Made by a program: the position numbers and the translations under genes. Under the pieces are notes generated by a model. That model was not told where the DNA came from and did not search any database. It saw only the letters and a list, made by a program, of their open reading frames with translations. Below, one piece after another: positions 27,154 through 37,372 of a DNA stretch of 64,000 bases (position 1 is its first letter; each line of letters begins with the position of its first letter). Location: the NCBI RefSeq assembly GCF_016583795.1, contig NZ_NRRS01000017.1:1-64000 (forward strand), read 5' to 3'. This DNA comes from Rhabdochromatium marinum (GTDB taxonomy: Bacteria > Pseudomonadota > Gammaproteobacteria > Chromatiales > Chromatiaceae).

Positions 27154-28158
27154 ATGATGCGCGACGCCAATTTAGCCGAAAGTCCCACTTTAACACTGGT
27201 GGGCGCAAAGACGGCACGGCGGGTGTCTCCATCCGCCAGCCTTGATGTGGTCGAATACCTGCAAGCGGTTAATGAATCCATTGAGCTTGAACAGGTGGTG
27301 CGCACCGCTATGCACTATCTTGATGTGCTGGTCGCACCGCGTTCGTGGGAATACCACTTCCAGCCTGCCGAGGATGATGCACCGGCGTGCCATCTGAGCG
27401 CGGGCCATGTCGAGTCGCATTGTCTGGAATACACGCTGGGGTTGGCCGATCAGGCCATGGGGCATCTAACCTTGACGCGCGATTGGCACTTCACGGCGCC
27501 GGAGCAGAAAAGCATCGACAGCCTGCTGGGGCTGACAGCGCCGGCGTTGCGCAATGCGCTGCGGTTTCGCGAACTGAGCTTGCAGATCGAAACCGACCCC
27601 ATGACCGGCCTGGGCAATCGCCGTGCCTTGCAGCGTCAGGGCGAACGCTGGCTGGCGGATGCCGTGCGCCAGGGCCGTGCGCTCAGTATGATGGCGCTGG
27701 ATCTGGATTACTTTAAGCCGATCAACGACCAATTCGGTCATCCGCAAGGCGACCGCCTGCTGTGTGCCGTTGCCCGAGTGTTGCAAGCACTGGTGCGTCC
27801 CTCGGATGTCTGCGTGCGCATGGGGGGCGATGAGTTCGTCGTGCTGCTGCCGGGCACCGACCTGACCAGCGCCATGGACTGCGCCGAGCGGGTTCGCTCC
27901 ACCGTAGGTCAGATTCGCCTCCCCGCGCTTGACGCCGCCGACGTGCGCGTTAGCGCCAGCGTGGGCCTGGCCATGCATCATGCCGGCATGACAATCGATC
28001 AGCTCTATGATCAGGCTGACAATGCTCTTTATGCCGCCAAGCGCGCCGGTCGCGACCGGGTGCTGGCCGGTGGTCCCAGCTCCCTGAGCAAGTGCGAGCG
28101 GTCCGGGCGGCGTTTTTCCATGCCTCAAGCATCACTCACTCCTGCCACCGCCATGTGA
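27154..28158 (+). CDS. diguanylate cyclase (GGDEF domain)
   Basis: 334-aa protein predicted to make cyclic di-GMP from two GTP. The N-terminal 135 residues look like a small GAF-type sensor without membrane helices, so it is probably cytosolic. The GGDEF domain spans about residues 145-310 and starts at TDPMTGLGNRRAL. The active site is an intact MGGDEF (GGDEF at 224-228), preceded by DLDYFKPINDQFGH. No RxxD inhibitory site was seen at the usual place (VARVLQALVRPSDV). Two adjacent ATGs at 27154 and 27157 are both usable after GAGGA. The 3' end overlaps the phosphopantetheinyl transferase gene by 23 bases, tail to tail. Confidence 0.92.
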   Translation: MMRDANLAESPTLTLVGAKTARRVSPSASLDVVEYLQAVNESIELEQVVRTAMHYLDVLVAPRSWEYHFQPAEDDAPACHLSAGHVESHCLEYTLGLADQAMGHLTLTRDWHFTAPEQKSIDSLLGLTAPALRNALRFRELSLQIETDPMTGLGNRRALQRQGERWLADAVRQGRALSMMALDLDYFKPINDQFGHPQGDRLLCAVARVLQALVRPSDVCVRMGGDEFVVLLPGTDLTSAMDCAERVRSTVGQIRLPALDAADVRVSASVGLAMHHAGMTIDQLYDQADNALYAAKRAGRDRVLAGGPSSLSKCERSGRRFSMPQASLTPATAM

Positions 28159-28873
28159 GCCACGCCTGCGGTGGTGGCAGACAGCGGCTGGCAATGGCGC
28201 AGATGGCATCCGCGCGCGGCCGCGCCAGCGCCACCCTGACATTCGCCGCCTCTGGCTGCCGGTGTCCGGCCAGTCCCCGTCCATCGCGCTTCACCCGCGC
28301 CTCCAGTGTCGTCCAGGCCGCATAAAAGGCTAGCCACAGCGCTGGCCCCTGCAAGCGGCTCAGGTGTTCAACCTCAGCGGCGCTGAACATACGTTGGGCA
28401 ATGGCCAGCGGATCGATGCGCTGGCGCAGGATCTCAGCATCGACGCCGACCGGCTCGTGCCGACGCACCGCCAGCAGGGTTAAATCCGCTGTGGTGCTGA
28501 GATTAAATTCAAGCCACCCATCTGGTGCGCACAAGCGTGGCTTGCCAGTCTCTGAATAGGCGAAGTAGATAGCCTGGGGTGCGCAGTCCAGATAAGCGCC
28601 TAAAATCCGACGGCTGGCTAGATGGCTGCACAAAAAGCGCTGCCGTAAATCCGACAGTCGCAATCGAGCCGCGCGCTGGAGTTCCGCTGTGCTGAGTGTC
28701 TGCTGACAGCGTGCCTCCAGATCCATGCACGCGGTATCGGCATCAATGCGCCACAGGTGCAGCGCGCCGTCATCCAGTGCGGGCGGCCTTTCGGCCGGGC
28801 GCCAGTGCAGCAGCGGTGGATCGGCACCACCGGGCAGGGGCGTTGATGGGATAGCTGGTATGAAGGCTGACAT
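28136..28873 (-). CDS. 4'-phosphopantetheinyl transferase (Sfp type)
   Basis: 245-aa enzyme of the Sfp/AcpT family that moves phosphopantetheine from CoA to carrier proteins. Magnesium-site and family motifs are recognisable: FNLSTTADLTLLAV, VGVDAEIL (the DxE pair) and FYAAWTTLEARVKRDGRGL. In the last motif the usual first lysine of WxxKEAxxK is leucine, while the Glu and the second Lys are kept. Which carrier protein it serves is unknown, as no PKS or NRPS gene is near. The ATG lies inside a degenerate 12-bp repeat and has no clear ribosome site, so the exact start is uncertain. Confidence 0.85.
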   Translation of the reverse strand: MSAFIPAIPSTPLPGGADPPLLHWRPAERPPALDDGALHLWRIDADTACMDLEARCQQTLSTAELQRAARLRLSDLRQRFLCSHLASRRILGAYLDCAPQAIYFAYSETGKPRLCAPDGWLEFNLSTTADLTLLAVRRHEPVGVDAEILRQRIDPLAIAQRMFSAAEVEHLSRLQGPALWLAFYAAWTTLEARVKRDGRGLAGHRQPEAANVRVALARPRADAICAIASRCLPPPQAWLTWRWQE

Positions 28874-28911
28874 GACGGCTGGGATGACGGCTGGGAAAAC
28901 GACTGGGATGA
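28864..28911. repeat. degenerate 12-bp tandem repeat over the transferase start
   Basis: Four units related to GGCTGGGATGAC follow each other (28864, 28876, 28888, 28900), differing by one to three bases. The first unit contains the start codon of the minus-strand phosphopantetheinyl transferase. Confidence 0.7.
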
Positions 28912-29062
28912 TTGGTGAAACAAGAAGGATGCGCGTAGCGCCTGCGCTCGGCGATAATAGGCGCTACTTAACCGCCGCATCGATCATGAGCGGCACGCTA
29001 TGAATGCTCCCGGTTCGTACCGGGTTTCACGTCTCTACACCAGTTATCCCCAAAGATTGCGT

Positions 29063-31462
29063 ATGCACTCCATTATTGATCGGCTCGCCGAAGAACTGGC
29101 CGCCCATTCGTCTCAGGTTGAGGCCGCCGTGGCCCTGCTTGATGAGGGCGCCACCGTGCCCTTTATTGCCCGTTACCGCAAGGAGGTGACCGGCGGACTG
29201 GATGATATTCAGCTGCGTCAGCTGGAAGAGCGCCTGGGCTATCTGCGCGAGCTGGAGGACCGGCGTGGGATTATTCTGCGCAGCGTCGATGAGCAGGGCA
29301 AGCTCAGCGATGAGTTGCGGGCGCAACTCGAAACCGCAACCACCAAGCAGCAGCTCGAAGACCTCTATCTGCCCTACAAGCCCAAGCGGCGCACTAAGGC
29401 GCAGATCGCACGCGAGGCCGGGCTGGAACCCTTGGCCGATCTGTTGCTCGCCGAGCCAGAGCGCGATCCGAGCGCTGAGGCCGCCGCCTTTGTGGATACC
29501 GAAAAAGGCGTGGCGGATGCCGCTGCGGCGCTGGAAGGTGCGCGCCAGATCCTGATGGAGCGCTTCGCTGAAGAGCCGGATCTTGCCGGGCGGCTGCGTG
29601 AACGGCTGTGGGAGCAGGGCGTGCTGGTGGCTCACGTCATGGAAGGCAAGGAAGCCGAGGGCGCTAAGTTCTCCGATTACTTCGACTATCGCGAACCCAT
29701 TGCCAAGGTGCCTTCGCACCGCGCGCTGGCGCTGTTTCGTGGTCGCAATCAGGGGATTTTGAGTCTGGAACTGCTGCCAGGAGAGGGCGAGGATCCCGAT
29801 GCCGACTGTCGCCATCAGATTGCCGCGCGCTTTGGCATCGCGGATCGCGGTCGCGCGGCCGATGCCTGGCTGCTGGAGACGGTGCGTAAGGCCTGGCGGG
29901 TTAAGCTGCTGGTGCGCCTGGAGCTGGACCTGAAAGGTCAGCTGCTCGAAGCCGCCGAGGCCGAGGCAATTCGCGTCTTTGCAATGAACCTCAAAGATCT
30001 GCTGTTGGCGGCGCCGGCCGGACGCCTGACCACCATCGGGCTGGACCCCGGTCTGCGCACCGGCGTGAAGGTCGCCGTCATCGACACCACCGGGCGGGTG
30101 GCCGCCACTGGCACTATTTACCCGCATGCGCCGCGCCAGCAATGGGATCAGTCCATCGCCACCCTGGCCGAACTGGCGAAGAAATTTCAGGTCACGCTGG
30201 TCAGCATTGGTAATGGCACTGCCTCGCGCGAGACCGACCGCCTGGTGCGGGATCTCATCAAGCGCCATCCGGAACTGGGCCTGCGCTCCATGGTGGTCAG
30301 CGAGGCCGGTGCCTCGGTCTATTCGGCCTCGGAATTTGCCTCGCGTGAGCTGCCCGAGATGGATGTTTCCCTGCGTGGGGCGGTGTCCATCGCCCGGCGC
30401 CTGCAAGATCCGCTGGCCGAATTGGTCAAAATCGACCCCAAAGCCATTGGCGTCGGTCAGTATCAGCATGATGTCAATCAAAGCGGCCTGGCGCGCAGTC
30501 TGGAGGCGGTGGTCGAGGACTGCGTCAATGCTGTGGGTGTGGAACTCAATACCGCCTCGGCTCCCTTGCTATCACGAGTGTCCGGGCTGAACAACAGTCT
30601 GGCCGAGAACATCATTCGCTACCGCGAGGAGGCCGGCGCCTTTGCCAGCCGCAAGCAACTGCTCAAGGTGCCGCGTCTGGGGCCCAAAGCGTTCGAGCAG
30701 TGCGCCGGCTTTTTGCGCATCAAAGACAGCGAGGAGGCGCTCGATGGCTCAGCGGTGCATCCCGAGGCCTATCCGCTCGCGCGACGTATCGCCGAACAGG
30801 CCGGCAAGCCGATTCGCGCCCTGATTGGCGACAGTGCCACCCTGCGGCGGCTGAAGCCGCAAGACTTTGTCGATGAGCGTTTCGGCGAGCCCACGGTGCG
30901 CGACATCCTGCTGGAGCTGGAAAAACCCGGTCGCGACCCGCGCCCGGAGTTTCGTGCTGCAAGCTTCATGGAAGGGGTCGAAACCCTGGCCGATCTCAAG
31001 CCCGGTATGCAGCTGGAAGGCACGGTGACCAATGTAACCAACTTCGGTGCCTTCGTGGATGTTGGTGTGCATCAGGACGGCCTGGTGCATGTTTCCATGC
31101 TCGCCGACCGCTTCGTGCGCGATCCCCATGAAGTGGTGCATTCCGGGCAGTTGGTGAAGGTGCGGGTGCTGGAGGTGGATCTGGAACGCAAGCGCATCGC
31201 GCTCAGCATGCGCCAGGACAACGCAGAGGCTGGTGTTGGGCGTGGTGCCGGGGCCAGTAACAGAGCCGGAGGCGGAGCTAAAGTGGGAGCCAAAGCTGGA
31301 GCTGGAAACCGTCGTGACGCGACTTCAGAGCGGGCGCCCCGGGGTACTCAGAACAGGAGTGCTCAGAACAAAAGACCCACGCCCGCAGCTGTTAAGCCCG
31401 GCGCCCCACCAGCCGCCGGCGGCACCATGGCCGATGCCTTTGCCAAAGCGCGCAAAGGCTAG
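29063..31462 (+). CDS. tex: Tex family S1 RNA-binding protein
   Basis: 799-aa nucleic-acid-binding protein of the Tex/Spt6-like family, linked to transcription under stress and toxin expression in other bacteria. It has an N-terminal helical Tex_N region ([19 protein letters not shown]), a YqgF/RuvC-like fold ([16 protein letters not shown], about residue 325), and helix-hairpin-helix segments ([19 protein letters not shown]). A single S1 domain (about residues 645-720, [18 protein letters not shown]) follows, and then a Gly/Ala/Arg-rich tail of about 75 residues. The ATG at 29063 gives the usual N-terminus. An in-frame ATG at 29000 adds 21 unremarkable residues and cannot be excluded. Confidence 0.94.
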   Translation: MHSIIDRLAEELAAHSSQVEAAVALLDEGATVPFIARYRKEVTGGLDDIQLRQLEERLGYLRELEDRRGIILRSVDEQGKLSDELRAQLETATTKQQLEDLYLPYKPKRRTKAQIAREAGLEPLADLLLAEPERDPSAEAAAFVDTEKGVADAAAALEGARQILMERFAEEPDLAGRLRERLWEQGVLVAHVMEGKEAEGAKFSDYFDYREPIAKVPSHRALALFRGRNQGILSLELLPGEGEDPDADCRHQIAARFGIADRGRAADAWLLETVRKAWRVKLLVRLELDLKGQLLEAAEAEAIRVFAMNLKDLLLAAPAGRLTTIGLDPGLRTGVKVAVIDTTGRVAATGTIYPHAPRQQWDQSIATLAELAKKFQVTLVSIGNGTASRETDRLVRDLIKRHPELGLRSMVVSEAGASVYSASEFASRELPEMDVSLRGAVSIARRLQDPLAELVKIDPKAIGVGQYQHDVNQSGLARSLEAVVEDCVNAVGVELNTASAPLLSRVSGLNNSLAENIIRYREEAGAFASRKQLLKVPRLGPKAFEQCAGFLRIKDSEEALDGSAVHPEAYPLARRIAEQAGKPIRALIGDSATLRRLKPQDFVDERFGEPTVRDILLELEKPGRDPRPEFRAASFMEGVETLADLKPGMQLEGTVTNVTNFGAFVDVGVHQDGLVHVSMLADRFVRDPHEVVHSGQLVKVRVLEVDLERKRIALSMRQDNAEAGVGRGAGASNRAGGGAKVGAKAGAGNRRDATSERAPRGTQNRSAQNKRPTPAAVKPGAPPAAGGTMADAFAKARKG

Positions 31463-31563
31463 TAGCGCCGGATCAATTATCCACAGGGGGGCGTGATGCT
31501 TGATTTGAACGCATAGGGGCCCGACCTGTAGCTCCAGTGATAATTCTCAATGAGGTAAGCAGG

Positions 31564-31896
31564 ATGGACGTTCTTGAGCGTATTGATCAACAGGTGAAGG
31601 GGCATCCGGTGGTGATCTATATGAAGGGCACACCGCAGTTTCCGCAATGCGGTTTTTCCATGCGCGCGGCTCAGGCTCTAACGGAAAGCGGCGTTCCCTT
31701 TGCCCATGTCAACGTACTGCAAGATCCGGAGATTTTCGAGCATCTGCCGCGCTATGCAGACTGGCCGACCTTTCCGCAGATTTATGTTGATGGCGAGTTG
31801 ATCGGGGGCTGTGACATTACCCTGGAACTGCATGCTTCCGGTGAGCTGAAAACTATGTTGGAAGCGGCGGTGGCCAAAGCGGCCGAAGCTGGCTGA
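31564..31896 (+). CDS. grxD: monothiol glutaredoxin (Fe-S carrier)
   Basis: 110-aa thioredoxin-fold protein with the monothiol active site CGFS (Cys29). VVIYMKGTPQFPQ lies before it, and WPTFPQIYVDGELIGGCD (cis-Pro and glutathione site) lies after it. GrxD-type proteins carry [2Fe-2S] clusters bridged with glutathione, often together with BolA. The ATG at 31564 gives the family N-terminus. The frame opens 27 bases earlier without support. A separate transcription unit is likely, as 101 bp separate it from tex. Confidence 0.95.
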   Translation: MDVLERIDQQVKGHPVVIYMKGTPQFPQCGFSMRAAQALTESGVPFAHVNVLQDPEIFEHLPRYADWPTFPQIYVDGELIGGCDITLELHASGELKTMLEAAVAKAAEAG

Positions 31897-31949
31897 GTCC
31901 AGGATGCTGCGATGCCGAAGACGTTTGACTGCTTCGGGCTGCTCGCTCT

Positions 31950-32576
31950 CTATGCGGACAGACTCGGTGCGGGCAGGTTCAGCGCCTGACACCGATTGAC
32001 AATGCGGCAAAACAATTGCGCGGTCTGCTCGGCGTCGTAGATGGCCGAGTGGGCGGCGCTGTCGTCCCAGTCGAGCCCGGCTGCGCGGGCGGCTTTGGCC
32101 AGTACCGTCTGGCCATAGACCAGGCCGGCGAGGGAGACGGTATCGAAGACACTGAAGGCGTGGAAGGGATTGCGCTTGAAACGGGTGCGTTCGACGGCGG
32201 CTTTGACAAAGCCGAGGTCGAAGTGGGCATTGTGACCAACCAAAATGGCGCGATTGCAGGCACTGGCTTTAACCGCCTGGCGCACCGGCGTGAGAATCTG
32301 CTTGAGGGCGTCGCTTTCGCTGCGCGCGTCGCGAAACGGGTGGTAGGGATCGATCTTGTTGAAAGCCAGCGCCTGGGGGTCGAGTTCGGCATCGCGGAAG
32401 GGCAGCACATGACAGGCGATGGTCGGTTGTGGCTCCAGCTGGCCCTGATCATTCATGTCGATGATCACGGCGGCGATTTCCAGCAATGCGTGGCGGTGGG
32501 GATCGAAACCGGCGGTTTCCACATCCACGACTACGGGAAGAAAACCACGAAACCGCCGGGCGATGGGACTGGACAC
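31950..32576 (-). CDS. rnt: ribonuclease T
   Basis: 208-aa DEDDh exoribonuclease that trims tRNA CCA ends and the 3' ends of stable RNAs. Exo I is [12 protein letters not shown] (Asp and Glu). Exo II is [12 protein letters not shown]. Exo III is [11 protein letters not shown], with the catalytic histidine. The GTG at 32576 lies one base after the stop of the upstream exported-protein gene and gives a length close to E. coli RNase T (215 aa). The frame continues 35 codons further inside the neighbour, and that part is Pro-rich noise. The two genes probably form one transcript. Confidence 0.93.
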   Translation of the reverse strand: MSSPIARRFRGFLPVVVDVETAGFDPHRHALLEIAAVIIDMNDQGQLEPQPTIACHVLPFRDAELDPQALAFNKIDPYHPFRDARSESDALKQILTPVRQAVKASACNRAILVGHNAHFDLGFVKAAVERTRFKRNPFHAFSVFDTVSLAGLVYGQTVLAKAARAAGLDWDDSAAHSAIYDAEQTAQLFCRIVNRCQALNLPAPSLSA

Positions 32577-32577
32577 T

Positions 32578-33123
32578 TTAGGGTTTGGAGGTTTCGTTTG
32601 TAGGGCCGCTGGCGGGATTGCTGGCAGGGGCGGCACTCGGCAGCTGTTCGCAGTCGAAGCGACGAAAAGTTGCGTTGCCATTGGCCATGGCTTGGGTGAA
32701 GAAAAGCTGGTGCTTAATCAGATCGATATGCAACAGGCCGTTGGCGGCGCTGATTTGTCCCCCGCGTGTCCATACCGCCTGGGTATCCTTGAGCCAGTCA
32801 GTTGAGCTGTCGATGTGTGCCGGCTCGATGCTGTAGTCCGGTTCCGGCTGGGTGTCCGGGCCTGAACCGAGCTTAACCACTGTCAGGGTGATTGGCTCAG
32901 GGTCGGATGCCGGCACTTCGGTATAGCTCACCTGGCCCGATGCGCCAAAACTGACCTGTCGGGACGGCTGCTCGACGCAGCGTAGCTGAATACGGTCCGG
33001 CTGTGGCGGCGGGGGCTTGGCTGCCAGGAGAGGGGCGGCGAAGCCCAGGGAGAGGGCGGTAGCGGCAAGCAACGGGATTGCTGGTGGCCAGGGGATACGT
33101 CTGCGGAGCGTTGCGCGTCTCAT
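32578..33123 (-). CDS. exported protein of unknown function
   Basis: 181-aa protein with an Arg-rich start and a hydrophobic signal (about residues 12-34, [20 protein letters not shown]) cut after ALLAA-like sequence, so it is probably periplasmic. The mature part has a Pro-rich opening and two cysteines (in LRCVEQ and FDCEQL) that could form a disulfide. The tail is Ser/Pro/Asn-rich. No family is recognised. It lies immediately upstream of rnt and likely shares its mRNA, with no evident functional link. Confidence 0.7.
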   Translation of the reverse strand: MRRATLRRRIPWPPAIPLLAATALSLGFAAPLLAAKPPPPQPDRIQLRCVEQPSRQVSFGASGQVSYTEVPASDPEPITLTVVKLGSGPDTQPEPDYSIEPAHIDSSTDWLKDTQAVWTRGGQISAANGLLHIDLIKHQLFFTQAMANGNATFRRFDCEQLPSAAPASNPASGPTNETSKP

Positions 33124-33254
33124 GTCGGGCTGTTGATGGCTGTTCAGGATAAACTCTGGGGGTGACAGGGATGACCAGAGAGCATCTTAGCAGGCACGGG
33201 CGCTCCTTGCTGCGCGCGATTGGTTGGTCTTGGCGTGCGAGTCGTACGCATGCG

Positions 33255-33283
33255 TTTACAGATGGCGGATATTCCGCTATTTT
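33255..33283 (+). promoter_or_regulatory. candidate sigma-70 promoter for the aroA-cmk operon
   Basis: TTTACA (33255-33260) and TATTTT (33278-33283) are 17 bases apart in the 278-bp gap before aroA. Nothing else that looks like a gene is present in that gap. Confidence 0.4.
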
Positions 33284-33401
33284 TGCATGAAAATAACCAG
33301 CGGCTGCCACTGATGATCGCCGACGGTCAATGTCTTTCTCGCCGACCTGCGTTTCTCAGGCCGGGTTTTTTGCCTTCATTTACATAAGGAGCGGGATCTC
33401 A

Positions 33402-34727
33402 GTGACGGCTCAGCATGAACTGCGCTTCGATCTGACCCCGGGCGGGACGCTCGGCGGTTGTTTGACCGTGCCGGGGGATAAGTCAATTTCTCACCGGGCG
33501 GTGATGTTGAGTGCCATCGCCGATGGCGCCAGCGAGATTAGCGGCTTTCTGGAAGGCGCCGACAGTCTGGCGACCTTGCGGGCGTTTCGTCAGCTTGGGG
33601 TGGAGATCGAGGGACCCGAGCAGGGACGCGTGCGGGTGCATGGTGTGGGGCTGCATGGCTTGCAACCGGCAGCAGCCCCGCTGGAGATGGGCAATTCCGG
33701 TACCTCCATGCGCTTGCTGACCGGCTTGTTGAGCGGTCAGTCGTTTGCGACCGAGCTGGTCGGGGATGCGTCGCTGAGCAAGCGTCCGATGGGGCGGGTG
33801 GTTGAACCCCTGAGCACCATGGGCGCGCGCATCACGGCCAGCGCCCAGGGCACCGCACCGCTGCTGATTCAGCCGGCAGGGGAGGGGTTGCGTGGTATTG
33901 AGTATGCGCTGCCGGTGGCCAGTGCTCAGGTCAAATCCAGCCTGTTGCTGGCAGGTCTCTATGCCCAAGGCGAGACCTGCGTGATCGAGCCGGTGCCGAC
34001 GCGCGATCACACTGAGCGCATGCTCCAGGCCTTTGGCTGTCAGGTGCAGCAGCAGGGAACCCGTCGCTGTCTCAGCGGTGGCCAACGCCTGAGCGGAGCG
34101 CCCATTGCGGTGCCGGGTGATATTTCCTCGGCCGCGTTTTTCCTGGTCGGGGCCAGCATTGCCACCGGGAGCGACCTGACCCTGACTGGTGTGGGCATCA
34201 ACCCCACCCGCACTGGAGTGATCAGCATTCTGCAGGCCATGGGGGCCAATATCGAGTTGCTCAATCCCCGGGATCAGGGCGGCGAGCCGGTGGCGGATCT
34301 GCGGGTGCGGGCCGCTGAGCTGACCGGCATTCGCATTCCGCTCGATCAAGTACCGCTGGCGATTGATGAATTTCCCGCGCTCTTCATTGCCGCCGCCTGT
34401 GCTCAAGGCGAGACGCTGCTGCAGGGGGCTGAGGAATTGCGGGTGAAAGAGAGCGACCGGATCCAAACCATGGCTGATGGCTTACAGGCGCTGGGCATTG
34501 AGGCCGAGCCTTTACCCGATGGTCTGCGCATTCAGGGCGGCGTCTTGCAGGGGGGGAGCGTTGACAGTCATGGTGATCACCGGGTGGCGATGTCCTTTGC
34601 CATCGCCGCCTTGCGCGCCCGCGAGGCGATAGAGGTGCGCAACTGTGACAATGTGAATACCTCTTTTCCGCATTTTGCCACCCTGGCGGCAGCGGCTGGC
34701 CTGGGCATTGTTGAGCGCTATGACTGA
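33402..34727 (+). CDS. aroA: 5-enolpyruvylshikimate-3-phosphate synthase
   Basis: 441-aa enzyme that joins phosphoenolpyruvate to shikimate-3-phosphate in aromatic amino-acid synthesis. Motifs: LTVPGDKSISHRAVML at the N-terminus, LEMGNSGTSMRLLTGLL, and KRPMGRV. The GTG at 33402 follows AAGGAG by ten bases. The ORF opens 24 codons earlier without a ribosome site. The NSGTSMR loop (rather than NAGTAMR) is the form seen in class II EPSP synthases. Its stop overlaps a possible cmk start by a few bases, so aroA, cmk and rpsA follow the usual order. Confidence 0.96.
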   Translation: MTAQHELRFDLTPGGTLGGCLTVPGDKSISHRAVMLSAIADGASEISGFLEGADSLATLRAFRQLGVEIEGPEQGRVRVHGVGLHGLQPAAAPLEMGNSGTSMRLLTGLLSGQSFATELVGDASLSKRPMGRVVEPLSTMGARITASAQGTAPLLIQPAGEGLRGIEYALPVASAQVKSSLLLAGLYAQGETCVIEPVPTRDHTERMLQAFGCQVQQQGTRRCLSGGQRLSGAPIAVPGDISSAAFFLVGASIATGSDLTLTGVGINPTRTGVISILQAMGANIELLNPRDQGGEPVADLRVRAAELTGIRIPLDQVPLAIDEFPALFIAAACAQGETLLQGAEELRVKESDRIQTMADGLQALGIEAEPLPDGLRIQGGVLQGGSVDSHGDHRVAMSFAIAALRAREAIEVRNCDNVNTSFPHFATLAAAAGLGIVERYD

Positions 34728-34743
34728 TGCTGGAGCCACACCT

Positions 34744-35460
34744 ATGACTTCTGAACCGATGGCACCGGAGCCGATCACCACGGATCAGGCGGCGGCGCCG
34801 ACTGCGCCGGTCATTACCATTGATGGCCCGTCCGGCTGTGGCAAGGGCACCATCGCCGCTCGGCTGGCTGAGTGGCTGGGTTGGCATTTACTCGATAGCG
34901 GAGCGCTGTATCGTGGCCTCGGCTATGCCGCAGCCAATGCCGGTTTGGATCTCGACGACGGAGAGGCACTGGGCGCGCTGGCGCAACAGCTGGATTTGCA
35001 CTGTGTCGGGTCGCAATTGCTGCTGGCGGGGACGGATATCTCGGCGGATATTCGCACCGAAGTCGCGGCGGCGGCAGCTTCGCGTGTCGCCTGCCACGCT
35101 CAGGTGCGCCAAGCCATGCTAGGCTGGCAGCGCAATGCGGCCCAGCCTCCGGGCTTGGTGGCGGACGGGCGCGACATGGGCACTGTGGTCTTTACCGCAG
35201 CGCTGGTGAAGTTCTATCTGGACGCCAGTGCTGAGGAGCGCGCCAAACGGCGCTATAAACAGTTGAAAGATAAAGGTGCGGATGCTAATCTTGCGACCCT
35301 GATTGATGACTTGCGCCAGCGCGATGCGCGGGATCGGCAACGGGCCTTGAGTCCGCTGTTGCCCGCATCTGATGCTGTTGTCATCGATACGACGACGATG
35401 TCCGTTGATGCGGTCTTCGCCGAGGTCATCCGCGCCCTGCCGGCTTCCGTGCGGCGCTGA
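34744..35460 (+). CDS. cmk: cytidylate kinase
   Basis: 238-aa nucleoside monophosphate kinase that phosphorylates CMP and dCMP. It has the P-loop GPSGCGKGT, the substrate segment LLDSGALYRGLGY, VADGRDMGTVVF and a C-terminal lid (ASAEERAKRRYKQL). I chose the ATG at 34744 because GGAG lies eight bases upstream. An in-frame ATG at 34720 overlaps the aroA stop and would add eight residues. The N-terminal 20 residues before the kinase core are an Ala/Pro/Thr-rich extension. Confidence 0.93.
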   Translation: MTSEPMAPEPITTDQAAAPTAPVITIDGPSGCGKGTIAARLAEWLGWHLLDSGALYRGLGYAAANAGLDLDDGEALGALAQQLDLHCVGSQLLLAGTDISADIRTEVAAAAASRVACHAQVRQAMLGWQRNAAQPPGLVADGRDMGTVVFTAALVKFYLDASAEERAKRRYKQLKDKGADANLATLIDDLRQRDARDRQRALSPLLPASDAVVIDTTTMSVDAVFAEVIRALPASVRR

Positions 35461-35485
35461 GCGGTTGAAGCGAGGCCACGAGATT

Positions 35486-35518
35486 GCCGGGGGAGCCCGT
35501 CCGCCGGCTTGTTTTTTT
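35486..35518 (+). terminator. probable Rho-independent terminator after cmk
   Basis: GCCGG (35486-35490) and CCGGC (35504-35508) can form a GC stem, followed closely by a run of seven T (35512-35518). The stem is only five bases with a long loop, so it may be partly read through, leaving rpsA on its own promoter plus read-through. Confidence 0.5.
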
Positions 35519-35616
35519 AACTAACCCTCCGCGATTGTGTTGCCCGCATCCGAGCTGGATCGGAGGTGCGACAACCGCCGGAGCTAGGCGCTGTGACGCC
35601 AGGAATTTCCACGCTC

Positions 35617-37296
35617 ATGACCGAAAGCTTTGCCGATCTCTTTGAAGAGAGCTTGTCCAATACCCAACTCCAGCCCGGCACCATTATTACCGGGCAGGTC
35701 GTCGATATCACCAACGATTCGGTGATTGTGAACGCCGGCCTCAAGTCCGAAGGGATCATTCCCCGCAACCAGTTCATGTCACCGGAGGGCCAGCTTGAGG
35801 TGGCCGTCGGTGACGATGTCCAGGTGGCCCTCGACGCCGTCGAGGATGGCTTCGGCGTGACCCGTTTGTCGCGCGAAAAGGCCAAGCGTTTTGCCGCCTG
35901 GGATTCGCTCGAAACCGCCTTCGAGGACGGCGCCACCGTCACCGGCATGATCAATGGCAAGGTCAAGGGCGGCTTTACAGTCGAACTTGGCAGTGTGCGC
36001 GCTTTCCTGCCCGGCTCCCTGGTGGATGTGCGGCCGGTGCGTGAGACCACCTATCTTGAAGGCAAGGACCTTGAATTCAAGGTGATTAAACTCGACCGGC
36101 GCCGCAACAATGTGGTGGTTTCGCGCCGCGCTGTGGTTGAGGAAGAATACAGTGCCGAGCGCGAGGCGCTGCTGGAGAAGTTGGAGGAAGGGGTCGAATT
36201 GATGGGCGTGGTCAAGAACCTGACCGACTACGGCGCCTTCCTGGATCTTGGCGGCATCGACGGTCTGCTGCACATCACCGACATGGCCTGGCGACGCGTC
36301 AAGCATCCCTCCGAGGTGGTCGAGATTGGCCAGGAAGTTATGGTCAAGGTGCTCAAGTTCGACCGCGACCGTCAACGTGTCTCCCTGGGCCTGAAGCAGA
36401 TGGGCGAGGATCCCTGGGCCAATATCGGGCGTCGCTACCCTGAAAGCACCCGGGTGTTTGGTAAGGTCACCAACATTGCCGACTACGGCTGCTTCGTCGA
36501 GATCGAAGAGGGCGTCGAGGGTCTGGTGCACGTCTCTGAGATGGATTGGACCAACAAGAACATTCACCCAAGCAAGGTGGTGTCGCTTGGCGACGAAGTC
36601 GAGGTCATGGTGCTCGATATCGACGAGGAACGTCGGCGCATCTCCCTCGGCGTCAAGCAGTGCCAGGCCAATCCTTGGGACGAGTTTTCTGCCACCCACA
36701 AGAAGGGCGACCACGTCAGCGGTCAGATCAAGTCGATTACCGATTTTGGCATTTTCATCGGCCTTGATGGCGGTATCGACGGTCTGGTGCATCTATCGGA
36801 TATTTCCTGGGACGAAAACGGCGAGGATTCGCTGCGCAACTTCAAGAAAGGCGATGTGCTCGAAACCGTGGTGCTATCGGTCGATCCGGAGCGCGAGCGG
36901 ATTTCACTTGGCGTCAAACAGCTTGACAAGGATCCCTTCTCCAGCTTCGTAGCGCTGCATGAAAAGGGCAGCATTGTCACTGGCACCGTCACCGATATTG
37001 ATGCCAAGGGCGCAACCATTGCGCTGGCTGAGGGGGTTGAAGGCTATCTGCGCGCCTCTGAGATTGCGCGGGATCGTGTCGAGGATGCTCGGGCCGCGCT
37101 CAAGCCGGGTGAGGAAGTCGAGGCCAAGTTTGTTGGCGTTGACCGCAAGAACCGCACCATTTCGCTGTCGATCAAGGCTAAGGATGCTGCTGATGAGCAG
37201 GCCGCCATCAAGGGCTATGCAAGCGAGGCCCAGGCTGGCACCGCAACCTTGGGCGACATCCTCAAACAGCAGATGGAGGAAGCGCAACGGGATTGA
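35617..37296 (+). CDS. rpsA: 30S ribosomal protein S1
   Basis: 559-aa translation factor that unfolds and recruits mRNA to the 30S subunit. Six S1 motifs can be followed. Two diverged N-terminal ones bind the ribosome. Four with the repeated pattern [23 protein letters not shown] bind RNA (from about residues 195, 280, 365 and 455). The length matches E. coli S1 (557 aa). The ATG at 35617 gives the canonical [13 protein letters not shown]. Seventeen further upstream codons are probably leader. ihfB follows. Confidence 0.97.
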   Translation: MTESFADLFEESLSNTQLQPGTIITGQVVDITNDSVIVNAGLKSEGIIPRNQFMSPEGQLEVAVGDDVQVALDAVEDGFGVTRLSREKAKRFAAWDSLETAFEDGATVTGMINGKVKGGFTVELGSVRAFLPGSLVDVRPVRETTYLEGKDLEFKVIKLDRRRNNVVVSRRAVVEEEYSAEREALLEKLEEGVELMGVVKNLTDYGAFLDLGGIDGLLHITDMAWRRVKHPSEVVEIGQEVMVKVLKFDRDRQRVSLGLKQMGEDPWANIGRRYPESTRVFGKVTNIADYGCFVEIEEGVEGLVHVSEMDWTNKNIHPSKVVSLGDEVEVMVLDIDEERRRISLGVKQCQANPWDEFSATHKKGDHVSGQIKSITDFGIFIGLDGGIDGLVHLSDISWDENGEDSLRNFKKGDVLETVVLSVDPERERISLGVKQLDKDPFSSFVALHEKGSIVTGTVTDIDAKGATIALAEGVEGYLRASEIARDRVEDARAALKPGEEVEAKFVGVDRKNRTISLSIKAKDAADEQAAIKGYASEAQAGTATLGDILKQQMEEAQRD

Positions 37297-37330
37297 ACGC
37301 CTTCGGTTTAATCCCTGTGTTACTTGACGG

Positions 37331-37351
37331 TGGCGGGGCTGGTCCCCGCCA
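37331..37351 (+). terminator. strong hairpin between rpsA and ihfB
   Basis: A perfect eight-base stem, TGGCGGGG/CCCCGCCA, with a five-base loop (37339-37343) lies in the 76-bp gap between rpsA and ihfB. There is no T run after it. It ends 21 bases before the ihfB start. It could slow RNA polymerase, protect the rpsA mRNA end or tune ihfB expression. Confidence 0.4.
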
Positions 37352-37372
37352 AAGATGGGAAATCTACCCTCT

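Noticed and set aside
33330-33401. N-terminal extension of AroA from the ATG at 33330
   Set aside because: The 24 residues include a hydrophobic stretch unlike AroA, and AAGGAG precedes the GTG at 33402.
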